From Bryobacterales bacterium (GTDB lineage Bacteria; Acidobacteriota; Terriglobia; Bryobacterales; Bryobacteraceae), in the NCBI GenBank assembly GCA_016789785.1, contig JAEUQE010000002.1, forward strand, positions 43,927-107,926: a stretch of 64,000 nt of DNA, written 5' to 3'. Below, in pieces: positions 36,371 through 46,133 of the stretch. The translations under genes were made by a program, and so were the position numbers. How positions within the stretch are numbered: position 1 is the first letter of the stretch; each line of letters begins with the position of its first letter. A model generated the notes under the pieces. The model saw only the letters and a list, made by a program, of their open reading frames with translations. It had not been told where the DNA came from and did not search any database.

Positions 36371-39085
36371 TTACCGCTTTACCGGATCGGCAACTTCGGT
36401 GTCGACCCCGAGTTTCTTCATCGCTTCCACGGCGCGGGTCGCGTCGAACTTGCCATCGCGCGCCAGGCGGGACAGCGTTGCGGCCACGATCGATGCCGCG
36501 TCCACTTCGAAGAAGCGCCGCAGGTGTTCGCGGTTCTCGCTGCGCCCGAAGCCATCGCAACCGAGTGACACCACCCGGCTGGGCAGCCACGGAGCGATTT
36601 GATCCGGCACGATCTTCATATAGTCGGTCGCGGCGATAATCGGCCCCTTCGCCCCATCCAGCGCCGATACCACGTAAGGCGTCTTCGGAGCTTCGGCAGG
36701 ATGCAACCGGTTCCAGCGTTCGCACTCCAATGCATCGCGCCGTAACTCGTTGTAACTCGTCACGCTCCACACATCGGTGGCGACGCCGTAGTCGGCCGCG
36801 AGAATCTCCTGCGCCTTGATCGTTTCGTTCAGGATGGAACCCGAGCCGAACAGTTGCGCGACTGCCGGCTTGCCGTTCGGCGACGCCACGAAACGGTACA
36901 TACCCCGCAGGATACCCTCGGCGCAGCCCTCGGGCATTGCAGGCTGAACGTAGTTCTCGTTGCCGATGGTCAGGTAGTAGAAGTGATCCTCGCCCAGTTC
37001 ATACATGCGGCGGATGCCGTCCTGGATGATTACGGCGATTTCATAGGCGTAAGCGGGATCATAGGTGATGCAGGTGGGAACGGTGGACGCCAGGACGTGG
37101 CTGTGTCCATCCTGGTGTTGCAGACCTTCACCTGCCAGCGTGGTGCGGCCCGCGGTGCCACCCATCAGGAAGCCCTTGCCCCGGGAATCGGCGAACGCCC
37201 ATATCAGGTCGCCCACGCGCTGGAAGCCGAACATGGAGTAGTAAGTGAAGAAGGGAATCATCGGCACGCCGTAATTCGCGTAAGCCGTGCCGGCCGCGGT
37301 GAAGCTGGCCATGGAGCCTGCTTCCGTAATACCTTCTTCGAGAATTTGCCCGTCTTTTGCTTCCTTATAGAAAAGGAAGTTGTCGCTATCCACAGGTTTA
37401 TACAACTGCCCAGCGCTGGCGTAAATGCCATACTGCCGGAAAAGCGACTCCATGCCGAACGTCCGCGCTTCGTCGGGGATGATCGGCACGATGTACTTCC
37501 CAATCTGCGGATCCTTCAGCAGGTTACGCAGGACGGTGACGAACGCCATTGTGGTGGACACTTCGCGGCCCGCCGACCCGACCAGTGAGTCCTTGAAGCC
37601 GTCAAGCGGCGGGGACTGTATGGTGATCGGCTTCACCTCCCGGCTCGGCACAAAACCACCCAACGCTGCCCGGCGCTCTTTCACATACCGCACCTCAGGG
37701 CTGTTTTCCTCCGGCTGATAGAAGCCGACCGTGTTGACGTGCTCATCCAGGACCGGAATGTCGAAGCGCGAGCGGAAGTAGACCATCTCCTGCTCATTGA
37801 GTTTCTTCTGCTGGTGAGTGATGTTGCGGCCTTCCCCAGCTTCACCGAGTCCGTAGCCCTTGATCGTCTTGGCGAGAATGACGGTCGGCTGCCCGGTATG
37901 CTGCGTTGCGCGAAGATACGCGTTGTAAACCTTCACCGGATCATGGCCGCCGCGCTTGAGGTGCGAAATCTGCTCGTCGGACAAGTGCGACACCAGGTCG
38001 AGCAACTCAGGATACTTGCCAAAGAAGTGCTCGCGGCTGTAAGTTCCGCCATGCGCCTTGAAGTTCTGGTACTCGCCGTCCACGCACTCCGACATACGCT
38101 TCAGCAAAAGGCCCGTGCTGTCGCGTGCAAACAACTCGTCCCATTCCGAGCCCCACAGAACCTTAATCACGTTCCAGCCAGCGCCGCGGAACGCCGCTTC
38201 AAGTTCGCGGATGATGCTGCCGTTGCCGCGGACCGGACCGTCCAGGCGCTGCAGATTGCAGTTGACCACCCACACGAGGTTGTCCAGACGTTCGCGGGAG
38301 GCAAGCGTCAGCGCACCCAGCGTCTCCGGTTCATCGCTCTCGCCGTCACCCACGAATGCCCAGATCTTGCGATCCGTCACGGGCGTCAACTTCCGATTTT
38401 CCATGTAGCGCATGAAACGCGCGTGATAGATCGAGTTGATCGGGCCCAGACCCATCGACACCGTCGGGAACTGCCAGAAGTCCGGCATCAGCCACGGATG
38501 CGGGTAGGACGACAACCCCTGATGATCGCGCAGCTCGTGCCGGAAGTTCTTCAGGTGCTCGTCATTCAGGCGGCCTTCCAGATACGCGCGGGCGTACACA
38601 CCTGGCGACGCATGGCCCTGGAAGTAGACGAAGTCGCCCGGGTCCTTGCCGATCTTGGCGCGGAAGAAATGATTGAACCCGACTTCCAGAAGCGTGGCCA
38701 GCGAGGCGTACGTGGAGATGTGGCCGCCGATCCCGTTGTCGTACTTGTTTGCGCGCACCACCATCGCCAGTGCATTCCAGCGAATGATGCTCTTGATCCG
38801 GCGTTCCAGGAACCGGTCGCCGGGATAGGGCACTTCCTCTTCTTTCGGAATCGTGTTGAGATAAGGAGTGTTGAGCCTTGTGGGGACGGTGAATCCAAAG
38901 CTCTCCATCCGCGTCATCAAATGGTCCAGCAGGAAGCGGGCGCGTTCGGGGCCCCCCTGGTCGATGACCTCATCGATTGCTTCCAGCCATTCAGAGGTTT
39001 CTACCGGGTCGTGGTCCGGTGCGGCCATCGACCCTTGGGCTTGAGCGGTAAGCTCTTCGGATAGTGCCATTCGTGATTCAGCCAT
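36371..39085 (-). CDS. aceE: Pyruvate dehydrogenase E1 component, homodimeric type
   Basis: 904 residues (ATG 39085; ATG 39070 possible), typical of the AceE homodimer. It decarboxylates pyruvate with thiamine diphosphate and passes acetyl to the E2 lipoyl domain. The TPP/Mg motif starts GDG at 246-248 and ends NCNLQ at 275-279. Also visible: GQGLQHQDGHSH-like block (EGLQHQDGHSHVLASTVPTC), SMFGFQRVGDLIWAFADSRG and FLMGGTAGRTTLAGEG. No aceF or lpd lies next to it, so the complex is encoded at scattered loci or the E2 is elsewhere. It ends in a strong terminator. Divergent from the binding-protein gene at 39118. Confidence 0.96.
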   Translation of the reverse strand: MAESRMALSEELTAQAQGSMAAPDHDPVETSEWLEAIDEVIDQGGPERARFLLDHLMTRMESFGFTVPTRLNTPYLNTIPKEEEVPYPGDRFLERRIKSIIRWNALAMVVRANKYDNGIGGHISTYASLATLLEVGFNHFFRAKIGKDPGDFVYFQGHASPGVYARAYLEGRLNDEHLKNFRHELRDHQGLSSYPHPWLMPDFWQFPTVSMGLGPINSIYHARFMRYMENRKLTPVTDRKIWAFVGDGESDEPETLGALTLASRERLDNLVWVVNCNLQRLDGPVRGNGSIIRELEAAFRGAGWNVIKVLWGSEWDELFARDSTGLLLKRMSECVDGEYQNFKAHGGTYSREHFFGKYPELLDLVSHLSDEQISHLKRGGHDPVKVYNAYLRATQHTGQPTVILAKTIKGYGLGEAGEGRNITHQQKKLNEQEMVYFRSRFDIPVLDEHVNTVGFYQPEENSPEVRYVKERRAALGGFVPSREVKPITIQSPPLDGFKDSLVGSAGREVSTTMAFVTVLRNLLKDPQIGKYIVPIIPDEARTFGMESLFRQYGIYASAGQLYKPVDSDNFLFYKEAKDGQILEEGITEAGSMASFTAAGTAYANYGVPMIPFFTYYSMFGFQRVGDLIWAFADSRGKGFLMGGTAGRTTLAGEGLQHQDGHSHVLASTVPTCITYDPAYAYEIAVIIQDGIRRMYELGEDHFYYLTIGNENYVQPAMPEGCAEGILRGMYRFVASPNGKPAVAQLFGSGSILNETIKAQEILAADYGVATDVWSVTSYNELRRDALECERWNRLHPAEAPKTPYVVSALDGAKGPIIAATDYMKIVPDQIAPWLPSRVVSLGCDGFGRSENREHLRRFFEVDAASIVAATLSRLARDGKFDATRAVEAMKKLGVDTEVADPVKR

Positions 39086-39117
39086 TGTTGTGTGTGAAGA
39101 CCAATATTCAAAATACC

Positions 39118-40113
39118 ATGGGGTTTCCGGGCATGACGCGCCGGACAGCCATCCGGCGGGCGCTGCTTGCGGCCGCCATTGCTCCAGTCGCTTGCCGCCG
39201 GGCGCCTTCCCTGCGACTGCTCACCTTTCCGGAGTCTTATGGACACCATCTGAGCGCCGGGCAGGGCTACTACCATCAGCGCCAACTGACGGTGCAACCA
39301 CAGTATTTCCAGGCCTTCCCTCGCATGATGGAAGCACTTCTGGCCGGGGAGGGCGACGTCGCGACTGCTTATTATGATGCGCTGCTGCCACTGGTGGCTT
39401 CAGGCAGAGACGTAGTTGCGTTCGTTTCTTTGGCGCACCGGCCAGGGAGCGTGCTGGTGGGATCGCCGGCGGCGTCGCGCAAGGTCGAAAGTGTCGCGGA
39501 TCTGCGAGGTTTGAAGGTCGGGATCCCAGGGCCAGGCTCGTCATCGCACCATTTGCTCAACGCGGTGCTGCGCAAGCGTGGTGTGCCGGTGGAGGAAGTG
39601 ACTCCGGTCGCGATCGGCGTGGCTGCCGGTGCGATCGCGGCCATGGAACTGGGCAAGGTGGATGCCGCGATGATGACGAATCTGGGGCTCGCGACCCTGC
39701 GGCTCAAGGCGCCGGGGATTACCGTGCTCGCGGATCTGCGGTCGGCGGAGGGGGCGCTGGAGTATCTCGGAAATGCGGTTTACCCATCGCTGTGTCTGGT
39801 TGCGTTGCGAAGCTGGCTGACGGCGAACGGCGAAGCCGCGCGCCGCATCGCGCAATGCTTTCTCGATGCGAACCGCTGGATGTCGAAGCATACGCCCGAA
39901 CAAATTCGCGAGGCGCTGCCCAAAGAAGCTCGCGCTCCCGATGCGCGCGCCGATATCGAAGCCATCCGGGGCATGTTGCCAACACTGGACACTACGGGAC
40001 GCCTGGATCTGGCGGCCGCGAGTGCCGTCTGCCGCGTGGTCGGCGATTCGGTGGAGTCCGTACGTTCCGCCCGTATCGATCCCGCCAGAACATTCGTCGC
40101 CGGCTACGTTTGA
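39118..40113 (+). CDS. Periplasmic solute-binding protein, NMT1/SsuA-TauA-like
   Basis: 331 residues from ATG 39118 (ATG 39133 equally possible). The N-terminus MTRRTAIRRALLAAAIAPVA has a twin-arginine-like, hydrophobic signal ending near Cys (VAC), so it may be Tat-exported or a lipoprotein. The mature part follows the NMT1/SsuA fold: SLRLLTFPESYGHHLSAGQG, ALLAGEGDVATAYYDALLPL, DLRGLKVGIPGPGSSSHHLL, LGKVDAAMMTNLGLATLR, YPSLCLVALRSWLTANG. Members bind sulfonates, nitrate or thiamine precursors. No permease or ATPase genes are next to it, so it is an orphan component. Confidence 0.8.
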   Translation: MGFPGMTRRTAIRRALLAAAIAPVACRRAPSLRLLTFPESYGHHLSAGQGYYHQRQLTVQPQYFQAFPRMMEALLAGEGDVATAYYDALLPLVASGRDVVAFVSLAHRPGSVLVGSPAASRKVESVADLRGLKVGIPGPGSSSHHLLNAVLRKRGVPVEEVTPVAIGVAAGAIAAMELGKVDAAMMTNLGLATLRLKAPGITVLADLRSAEGALEYLGNAVYPSLCLVALRSWLTANGEAARRIAQCFLDANRWMSKHTPEQIREALPKEARAPDARADIEAIRGMLPTLDTTGRLDLAAASAVCRVVGDSVESVRSARIDPARTFVAGYV

Positions 40114-40119
40114 AACAAG

Positions 40120-41286
40120 TTAGTCAAGCGGTGCTTCATACACCCGCCCCTGCGCATCGGAGGCAAGCACGATCCATGGACGTTCCTTCGGCAGACGCGC
40201 CTTCGAGCCGGTGACGTTGTTTACGGGCGCGGCGGCTTCGAGAATCGTGGCTGCGGGGCCTTGCACCTGGATTCGATCCGTGGCCGTGGTCTGCGCGACG
40301 ATCACGCTGTGCGGCGGGCGGCGGCCGGGCAGCCCGGTGGTGTGCAATAGGTACAGCCGTCTGCCGTCATGGCTGAGCTGCGCGATGGGCCGGGTCGGTG
40401 CTGCGGTGGTGGTCAGCGGCGCATACGTGTGATTCGTCCACTTTCCATCCGCGCTGCGAACCCGGAGCACCTGCTGCGGTGCGCCGATGCGGTCCACCGA
40501 GTTCTTTGTCGCGACGAACAGACGGCCATCGCCAGCGGAGGCAATGTGAATATGATCGTCCGCCGTCTTGCCGCCCTGTTCCACCACCTCAATATCCTCC
40601 CAGCGGCCGGCCTTGCTGGAGTGACGGCGCAGCAACACGGCATCGTCCGCCTGATCGGACCAGACAACGCCGATGGCGTCAGGAAGCGCAACCACCGAGC
40701 AGATATCGTCGGCCGACGCCGGACGATTCGTCACCTCGATTGGCGCGGTCCACGCCTTCCCATCAGGAGCAAGAGACAGCCGCGCCCACATCCGGCGGCC
40801 GCTATTGTAGGCCACGCACCATCTGCCCATACTGTCGCGGTCGATGGTGGCGGTTTCCACGTCGGAGCCGGCGGTGAATAGAACGATGTTGCCGTCCAGG
40901 CGGTAGCTCTTTTCGGGAGCGTTCCATCGCAGTGCGATGATCGCGATCCGGGGTGGCTCAACAAGGACCGTGCGTACGGTATCACCATCGGCCCAGACGT
41001 CCGCCTGTCCCGGCAATCCACCCAACCGGGCGTCGAGTTGGCGCTGGCGCTCCCATCCGGATGGGGTCCGCCGCCAGATTGCGCTGCCGCTCTTCACCGG
41101 CAACCACGCCCACCATGTTCCGGCCGCAAACCACAGCTTTGACTGCGGCTTGTCCTTGGTCGCAGCGGGTACGCCGGTGTCAATTACGGGTTGGGCCAAC
41201 GTCTGCGGCAGTGCCGTGCCGGCCAGGAACGGCGAGGCAAGAGTGGCGAGAGCGAAACGTCTGGAGACCTGCGCATCGGGGCCCAT
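40120..41286 (-). CDS. Exported beta-propeller-like protein of unknown function
   Basis: 388 residues. Signal with twin arginine (MGPDAQVSRRFALATLASPF). Repeated four-strand blades, about 45-50 residues each, carry Trp/Tyr at regular places: KLWFAAGTWWAWLPVKSGSA, RMWARLSLAPDGKAWTAPIE, IGVVWSDQADDAVLLRRHSS, RLFVATKNSVDRIG, RLYLLHTTGLPGRRP. The pattern is that of sialidase/BNR-like propellers, but no Asp-box (SxDxGxTW) is intact, so hydrolase activity is not claimed. Its start is 2 bp from the stop of the upstream receptor (41288), so the two are co-transcribed and it may act on the same ligand. Confidence 0.62.
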   Translation of the reverse strand: MGPDAQVSRRFALATLASPFLAGTALPQTLAQPVIDTGVPAATKDKPQSKLWFAAGTWWAWLPVKSGSAIWRRTPSGWERQRQLDARLGGLPGQADVWADGDTVRTVLVEPPRIAIIALRWNAPEKSYRLDGNIVLFTAGSDVETATIDRDSMGRWCVAYNSGRRMWARLSLAPDGKAWTAPIEVTNRPASADDICSVVALPDAIGVVWSDQADDAVLLRRHSSKAGRWEDIEVVEQGGKTADDHIHIASAGDGRLFVATKNSVDRIGAPQQVLRVRSADGKWTNHTYAPLTTTAAPTRPIAQLSHDGRRLYLLHTTGLPGRRPPHSVIVAQTTATDRIQVQGPAATILEAAAPVNNVTGSKARLPKERPWIVLASDAQGRVYEAPLD

Positions 41287-41287
41287 C

Positions 41288-44200
41288 TCACCAGCCTACC
41301 CGAATTCCCAGCCGGAAGATCCGGGAATCAATGCCATCGCGCCCCGTATTCTGAATTCCGGTGATTACTCCGAAGTTACTATTGGAGATATTCGCGGCGG
41401 GGGCAGCGAAATGAGGCGTATTTGATACGTTGAATGCCTCGCCGCGGATTTGTAAGTCGATACTTTCCGTGACGCGGATCTTACGGAAGACTCCGGCATC
41501 GGCATTGATGATTCCCGGCGCGCGCAAGACGCCCTCTCCGCAGGTTCCGAATCGCGGCGTGCGCGGGTCCACACGGTTGGGGTCGGCAAAGGTAGCGGGA
41601 TCCCACCACAGATTCGGTGTCCCGATTTTCACGGGTGCACTGAAACAGTCCGCGTAGTTCCCACTACCGGGAGCATTCAGCACTGTGGCGTTCGCGGTGG
41701 GAGTCACCGGCGCGCCCGTGTACATGGCCGTCAGAAGGTTCACATTCCATCCGCCCGCGAGTGCGCTTGCGAAGCCGGAATTCGCCCAACGCTTACCGCG
41801 GCCGAAGGGTAACTCGAACGAGCCGTTCACTGTGAAGTTATGCCGGCGGTCCTCCGGAGTCGGGCCGTAAGTGCGAGGACGGAATTGCGGGATGGCGATG
41901 CGCGGGGCGTCGCCGTCAGCCGACAAGTGGCCTCGCGTGTGTGCCCAGGTATGAGCGAACCCAATGGTCATGCTACTCGCACGGTAGCGGATACTGGTCT
42001 GCAGTCCGTCATATTCTTGCACGCCCACATGTCCCGCAAACGTGGTCGCGGCGGTCCGGTTGAACTGCCGCACTAACTGTCTGCCGGCATTCCCTTCGCC
42101 AAGGTTCGCCCAGTTGGCTTCGAGGAAAGACATCGCGCGGATGGAGCGCGTGGCGACATACCCTGTGGAAACGAGCCAGTTCCGCAGTTGTTTCTCGATG
42201 GTGGCGTTCCAGGACTGTATGTAGCCCCGGCGGTAGTTGTCGTCCACTGTGATCACGGCCACCGTCGCGGGGGCGGGGATCCGTTCCACCAGGGGAGATG
42301 TCGCCGGCGCCGGCAAGCCCTGCGTCAGCGTCGTCGACCAGGACCGCGCATCCTGGAAAGCAAGTTCCTGTGCGAAAGTAACTGGGAAGTTACCTCGCAA
42401 ATTGCGTCCGAAAGTTGCCGGATCGTATGTTAGCCCGTAGCCCACCCGCGCAACCATTGTGGAACTTGGCCGGTAGGCGATTCCGATGCGGGGAGCGAAC
42501 TGCCGCTTACTCTGGCCGGCGCCGCAGTTGACAGGAATCGCCCCAACGCCGCACACCAGGATTTCATTCGTGCGGAAGTCATAGCGCTCCAGCCCGCGGT
42601 CCGACCGCGTCGGATATGGAAAATATTCCCAGCGCAGCCCATAAGAAACCGTTAGGCGAGGGGATATCTGCCAGCGGTCGCGGACATACAGACTGTATTG
42701 GTTGTTTCTGGTATTCAGGCTCGGAATGGAGAGTGCGGTGCGTCCGGCTTCGCGTGCCAGCCCGAGTAAGAGTGATGCGATTGCGTTGTAATCGTTGGCA
42801 GCCGGGCCGCCGCGCAGGGTGGTGGTATCGGCCCGAAACCGGAATCCACCCGCAGGGCCGCCAAACGCGCCTCCCACATTGGCCGTCTCCTGATTCAGAC
42901 TCCAGCGCATGAACTCGAATCCCATCCGCAACTCGTGTCGCCCTAGGGAATGGCTCAGATTGACGGCAGTTTGATAGATCTTGTCGTGAAAGATGGATGG
43001 CGATACCTGTATGTAGCCGAGTTGATCAAATCCGTCGATCAGGAACCGGGCCATGCCGCCGGAAAACGAGGTCGGTCCATTCGTGCCGGGAATTCCCAGC
43101 GTGTCCCGCGCAAAGTTCTCATTTAAGTTACTCGGCCCGGCGTTGTGATCGCGCAAGGTGTAACCGAAATGACCGTCCAGGATCGTATTTCTCGAGAATA
43201 CGTATGTGCTGGACGCGGTGGACGTCCACACCTCTCCGAAACCGAAGCCGGGGCGGTTGTTCGTCGGATGCACCTGCGGGCCAGCGAGCGCGCCGAACGC
43301 GGCGGGATTCACCTGATCGATCCACAGCGCGCTCAGCCTGTGAAACGCCGTCCATTTGTCAGTCAGGGTGTAGTTTACCTTGGTGTCGATCTGATCCCGC
43401 TTGGTCTGATAGTCGGCCTTGGCCAGATAGTTGCGAGTAATTCCCAGGCTGCCGGTTCCCGCAGCGTTCGGGAGCGGCCAATCGGGCATGGCGAGGATCT
43501 TGCGGACGGGCTCCGAGAAGCGGGAGAGCGGGATCTGTTTGTTGGCAAACGGCTGCCGGTCAGCGGCGAATTGCGTCGGCCGTGCGGGGTCGAACCCGGC
43601 GCCGGTCAGCGGATCGTAAATGGCGGACGGCGACCCATTCAGATCACCACGGCGCATGGCGGCGGTCGGGACCGTGAGAAATCTTTGCGGGCTCGAGTCC
43701 TCGGTTGTCCGCTCATAACTTAGAAAGTAAAAGATGCGGTTTTTCCGGATGGGACCACCAAGGGTTCCGCCCATTTGGTTCGAGCGGAATTTCGGTTTCT
43801 CGCCGGCCCGGTCGCCAAAGTAAGGCCGCGCTCCCAGCGCTTCGTGATTGTGATACCAGAAACCGGAGCCGTGGAGTTGATTCGTGCCGCTGCGGATTTG
43901 CAGGTTGATCGCCGCGCCGCCAGCCAGTCCATGTTCGCCGGAGAAGGAGTTCGTCACCACATCGACGGCTTCAATCGATTCGAGCGACGGGTTGATGGCT
44001 GTCACCGCGGGAAGGTTGGGGTTGTAACTCGATGCGCCATCAATACGAATGTTATTCGTGGCACTGGAAGCGCCATTTACGGAAAACGCGAGCCCTCGGG
44101 AAGGGTTGGCCGGGAATGAGTTCGAGGTCTGGGGCGGTGAAACGCCCGGAAGCGTGATCAGCAGGGACTGGTAGTTCCGGCCAAGAGGGATCGGCGAGCG

Positions 44201-44644
44201 GTCAAGCGTGGCCCGGTTCAACTCCCGCCGCACTTCGGCGCCGTCGGTTTGCAGAGCGATCGTGGACGCGCTGACGGTCACTTCGTCGACCACGTCGCCG
44301 ACATCGAGGGATGCATCGACACGCACGGTCTTGTCCGCTCCAACCGGGATGGCATCAAAGGTGACCGATCGGAATCCGGTGGCTTTTACAGTCACGGAGT
44401 AAGTGCCGGGCGGCAGGGTGGCAAACGCATAGTTGCCCGTGCCTCCAGTGACCGCTTGCCGGACGGTTTGGGTTTGCGGATTGGTCAGCGTCACGGGCGC
44501 TCCCGGCACCACGGCGCCGGACTTGTCGGTGACGGTGCCGACCAGACCGCCGTAGAGACTTTGGGCGCTTGCTGGCGAGGCCGCAAGGAGCACCATGGCG
44601 AATAGTGCGAACGTTCGGAAGTGGAAAACGGAAGGATGAATCAT
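41288..44644 (-). CDS. Oar-like TonB-dependent receptor with carboxypeptidase-regulatory domain (4)
   Basis: 1118 residues. Signal MIHPSVFHFRTFALFAMVLL to ASAQ; regulatory domain about 32-118 (GGLVGTVTDKSGAVVPGAPV); plug with SPIPLGRNYQSLLITLPGVS and INLQIRSGTNQLHGSGFWYH; barrel to the C-terminal LGIRVGW. First gene of a pair with the propeller protein at 40120, the only receptor here with a clear partner, so the couple may handle one substrate. The signal peptide could begin at an internal Met (about 17). Confidence 0.9.
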   Translation of the reverse strand: MIHPSVFHFRTFALFAMVLLAASPASAQSLYGGLVGTVTDKSGAVVPGAPVTLTNPQTQTVRQAVTGGTGNYAFATLPPGTYSVTVKATGFRSVTFDAIPVGADKTVRVDASLDVGDVVDEVTVSASTIALQTDGAEVRRELNRATLDRSPIPLGRNYQSLLITLPGVSPPQTSNSFPANPSRGLAFSVNGASSATNNIRIDGASSYNPNLPAVTAINPSLESIEAVDVVTNSFSGEHGLAGGAAINLQIRSGTNQLHGSGFWYHNHEALGARPYFGDRAGEKPKFRSNQMGGTLGGPIRKNRIFYFLSYERTTEDSSPQRFLTVPTAAMRRGDLNGSPSAIYDPLTGAGFDPARPTQFAADRQPFANKQIPLSRFSEPVRKILAMPDWPLPNAAGTGSLGITRNYLAKADYQTKRDQIDTKVNYTLTDKWTAFHRLSALWIDQVNPAAFGALAGPQVHPTNNRPGFGFGEVWTSTASSTYVFSRNTILDGHFGYTLRDHNAGPSNLNENFARDTLGIPGTNGPTSFSGGMARFLIDGFDQLGYIQVSPSIFHDKIYQTAVNLSHSLGRHELRMGFEFMRWSLNQETANVGGAFGGPAGGFRFRADTTTLRGGPAANDYNAIASLLLGLAREAGRTALSIPSLNTRNNQYSLYVRDRWQISPRLTVSYGLRWEYFPYPTRSDRGLERYDFRTNEILVCGVGAIPVNCGAGQSKRQFAPRIGIAYRPSSTMVARVGYGLTYDPATFGRNLRGNFPVTFAQELAFQDARSWSTTLTQGLPAPATSPLVERIPAPATVAVITVDDNYRRGYIQSWNATIEKQLRNWLVSTGYVATRSIRAMSFLEANWANLGEGNAGRQLVRQFNRTAATTFAGHVGVQEYDGLQTSIRYRASSMTIGFAHTWAHTRGHLSADGDAPRIAIPQFRPRTYGPTPEDRRHNFTVNGSFELPFGRGKRWANSGFASALAGGWNVNLLTAMYTGAPVTPTANATVLNAPGSGNYADCFSAPVKIGTPNLWWDPATFADPNRVDPRTPRFGTCGEGVLRAPGIINADAGVFRKIRVTESIDLQIRGEAFNVSNTPHFAAPAANISNSNFGVITGIQNTGRDGIDSRIFRLGIRVGW

Positions 44645-44786
44645 GAAACGGCGAGGGTATCAAACGGGTGTTGCTTGCTGGTGACATGGCCGTGACTATG
44701 GAGTGACACTCGGCCAGGGTTCCGAGGAAGTTTGATGTGTCGCCGCCGGGCCGCTCGTGTGATAAGATTAAGGTTTGCCCGCCAGA

Positions 44787-44863
44787 GGGCGCGTAGCTCA
44801 GTTGGTTAGAGCGCCTGCTTCACACGCAGGAGGTCACAGGTTCGAGTCCTGTCGCGCCCACCA
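44787..44863 (+). tRNA. tRNA-Val (anticodon CAC)
   Basis: 77 nt with encoded CCA. Acceptor GGGCGCG pairs CGCGCCC; D arm GCTC / GAGC; anticodon stem CCTGC / GCAGG around loop TTCACAC (anticodon CAC, Val codon GUG); T arm ACAGG / CCTGT with TTCGAGT. The 3' part from 44819 is the integration site of the element that follows. Confidence 0.97.
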
Positions 44864-44867
44864 GTCC
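44819..44867 (+). repeat. attL (49-bp direct repeat, within tRNA-Val)
   Basis: Runs from the anticodon loop (TTCACACGCAGG) through CCA plus GTCC. Identical over 49 bp to 53982-54030; identity stops on both sides. The anticodon-to-3'-end segment is a usual tyrosine-recombinase target. Confidence 0.93.
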
Positions 44868-44886
44868 TTTCAAGCAGATACAAGAA

Positions 44887-44908
44887 CGGCCAGTCCGAAG
44901 ACTGGCCG
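44887..44908 (-). terminator. Terminator of the integrase gene
   Basis: Minus strand: 9-bp perfect stem CGGCCAGTC / GACTGGCCG closed by a TTCG tetraloop, then TTCTTGTAT. It lies 27 bp past the integrase stop and also shields the tRNA from antisense reading. Confidence 0.7.
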
Positions 44909-44910
44909 AT

Positions 44911-44935
44911 TGTGACGCGTTTTGTGACGTAACCC
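44911..44935 (+). repeat. Integrase arm-type site, left
   Basis: Two TGTGACG boxes in a 25-nt unit (TGTGACGCGTT then TGTGACGTAACCC), found again with one mismatch at 53830-53854 in the same orientation. Position inside each end fits arm-type integrase binding. Confidence 0.65.
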
Positions 44936-46038
44936 TACTGAATCGCCTCGGACGCGGGTGCGGATGCCGACGCGCCCTTCTGGTCCATCAACCCGCACTC
45001 CAGCCTGTCGAGAACCTCTCGTTTCGCCGCCAATCGGACATGGGAATAATGCTCCAGCATACGCCGCGACATGTGACCGGCGATCGCCATCAACGTTGCG
45101 TCACTCGCACCCGCCTCGGCAAGCTCGGTCACGGCCTGATGTCGAAGATCGTGCAGCCGGAAGCCTGGAAGCCCAGCGGCGCGCGTCAGTTTTCGCCACG
45201 CCGTTCGGAACGATTTCTGAGGACGAGTCGGATCGATCCGATTATGCTCACAGGCCGGAAATACGTAGTGCTCCGGCTCCACAGATCCGAACATCTCGGC
45301 CCGTTCTCGAAGCCGGAGGAAGGCCGCCATCGCATCGGCATTCACCGGAATTGAGCGGTGCCCCGCCTCCGTCTTGCTCCGCGTGACGCTGAGCACTCGT
45401 TGAAACAGATCGACGTCGCACCAGCGGAGGTTCTTCAGTTCGACGCCCCGGCACGTCGTAGACGCGCTCAACACGCCCGCACAGTACGAGACCATCCAAT
45501 CGGGATTGGTGGCGGCCGTTGCAAACAGCCGCTGTTTGTCCTCCGGCGAGAGGACCTTGGCGATCGGCTTGCCGCGTTCAGGGAACATCCTGACGTCCTC
45601 GGCGATGGCGGTCCATCTCTTTGCCCGCCGGAGAATCCGCCGCAGGACGCCGACTTCCATGTTGATTGTCCTTCCCGATACGCTCTCGGCAAGTCGCGCT
45701 CGCTGGTACGCGGCCACATCCGCGGCGGAAATGCGCATCACCAATTTCTCGCCGAAGTGACGGCGCAATGGTTTCAGCCGCTCCCGTTCGAACTGATCGG
45801 TCCGCGTGGACACGTGAGGTCTTCGTTCAGCCTGAAACTCGTCAGCAGCGGAGGTGAAGGGTTTTCGTGCAAAGTCGCGGCCCATAGTGGATGAGCCTTT
45901 GCCCTGCTGAATATCAGCAACCCGCTGTTTCTCCAGTGCCAACGCCTCTCGCCGATCCGTGCTATCGAGCGCTTCACGATACCGGACGCCGTTCACGGTC
46001 ACGTCCATGTGCCAGAACTTGCCGCGTTTGTAGATCAT
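44935..46038 (-). CDS. int: Tyrosine recombinase/integrase
   Basis: 367 residues from ATG 46038, chosen for its AAGGAGGA site 5 nt upstream (MIYKRGKFWHMDVTVNGVRY, an arm-binding N-terminal strand domain); the frame extends 13 codons further. A SAM-like core-binding domain follows (about 55-150). The catalytic residues are all present: Arg197 (TTCRGVELKNLRW), Lys222, His296-x-x-Arg299 (RLHDLRHQAV), His322 (IAGHMSRRM) and Tyr331 nucleophile (LEHYSHVR). It carries out integration at the tRNA-Val site. Transcribed toward attL and ended by a hairpin. The divergent gene at 46134 shares its promoter region. Confidence 0.95.
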   Translation of the reverse strand: MIYKRGKFWHMDVTVNGVRYREALDSTDRREALALEKQRVADIQQGKGSSTMGRDFARKPFTSAADEFQAERRPHVSTRTDQFERERLKPLRRHFGEKLVMRISAADVAAYQRARLAESVSGRTINMEVGVLRRILRRAKRWTAIAEDVRMFPERGKPIAKVLSPEDKQRLFATAATNPDWMVSYCAGVLSASTTCRGVELKNLRWCDVDLFQRVLSVTRSKTEAGHRSIPVNADAMAAFLRLRERAEMFGSVEPEHYVFPACEHNRIDPTRPQKSFRTAWRKLTRAAGLPGFRLHDLRHQAVTELAEAGASDATLMAIAGHMSRRMLEHYSHVRLAAKREVLDRLECGLMDQKGASASAPASEAIQ

Positions 46039-46133
46039 GCTCCTCCTTGTCACGATGCCAGCATCATTATTGTACAATTATAGGTTGTTACTAGCAAGTA
46101 CGAGTTATGATTCCGTATCGCTACAATTGAGTC

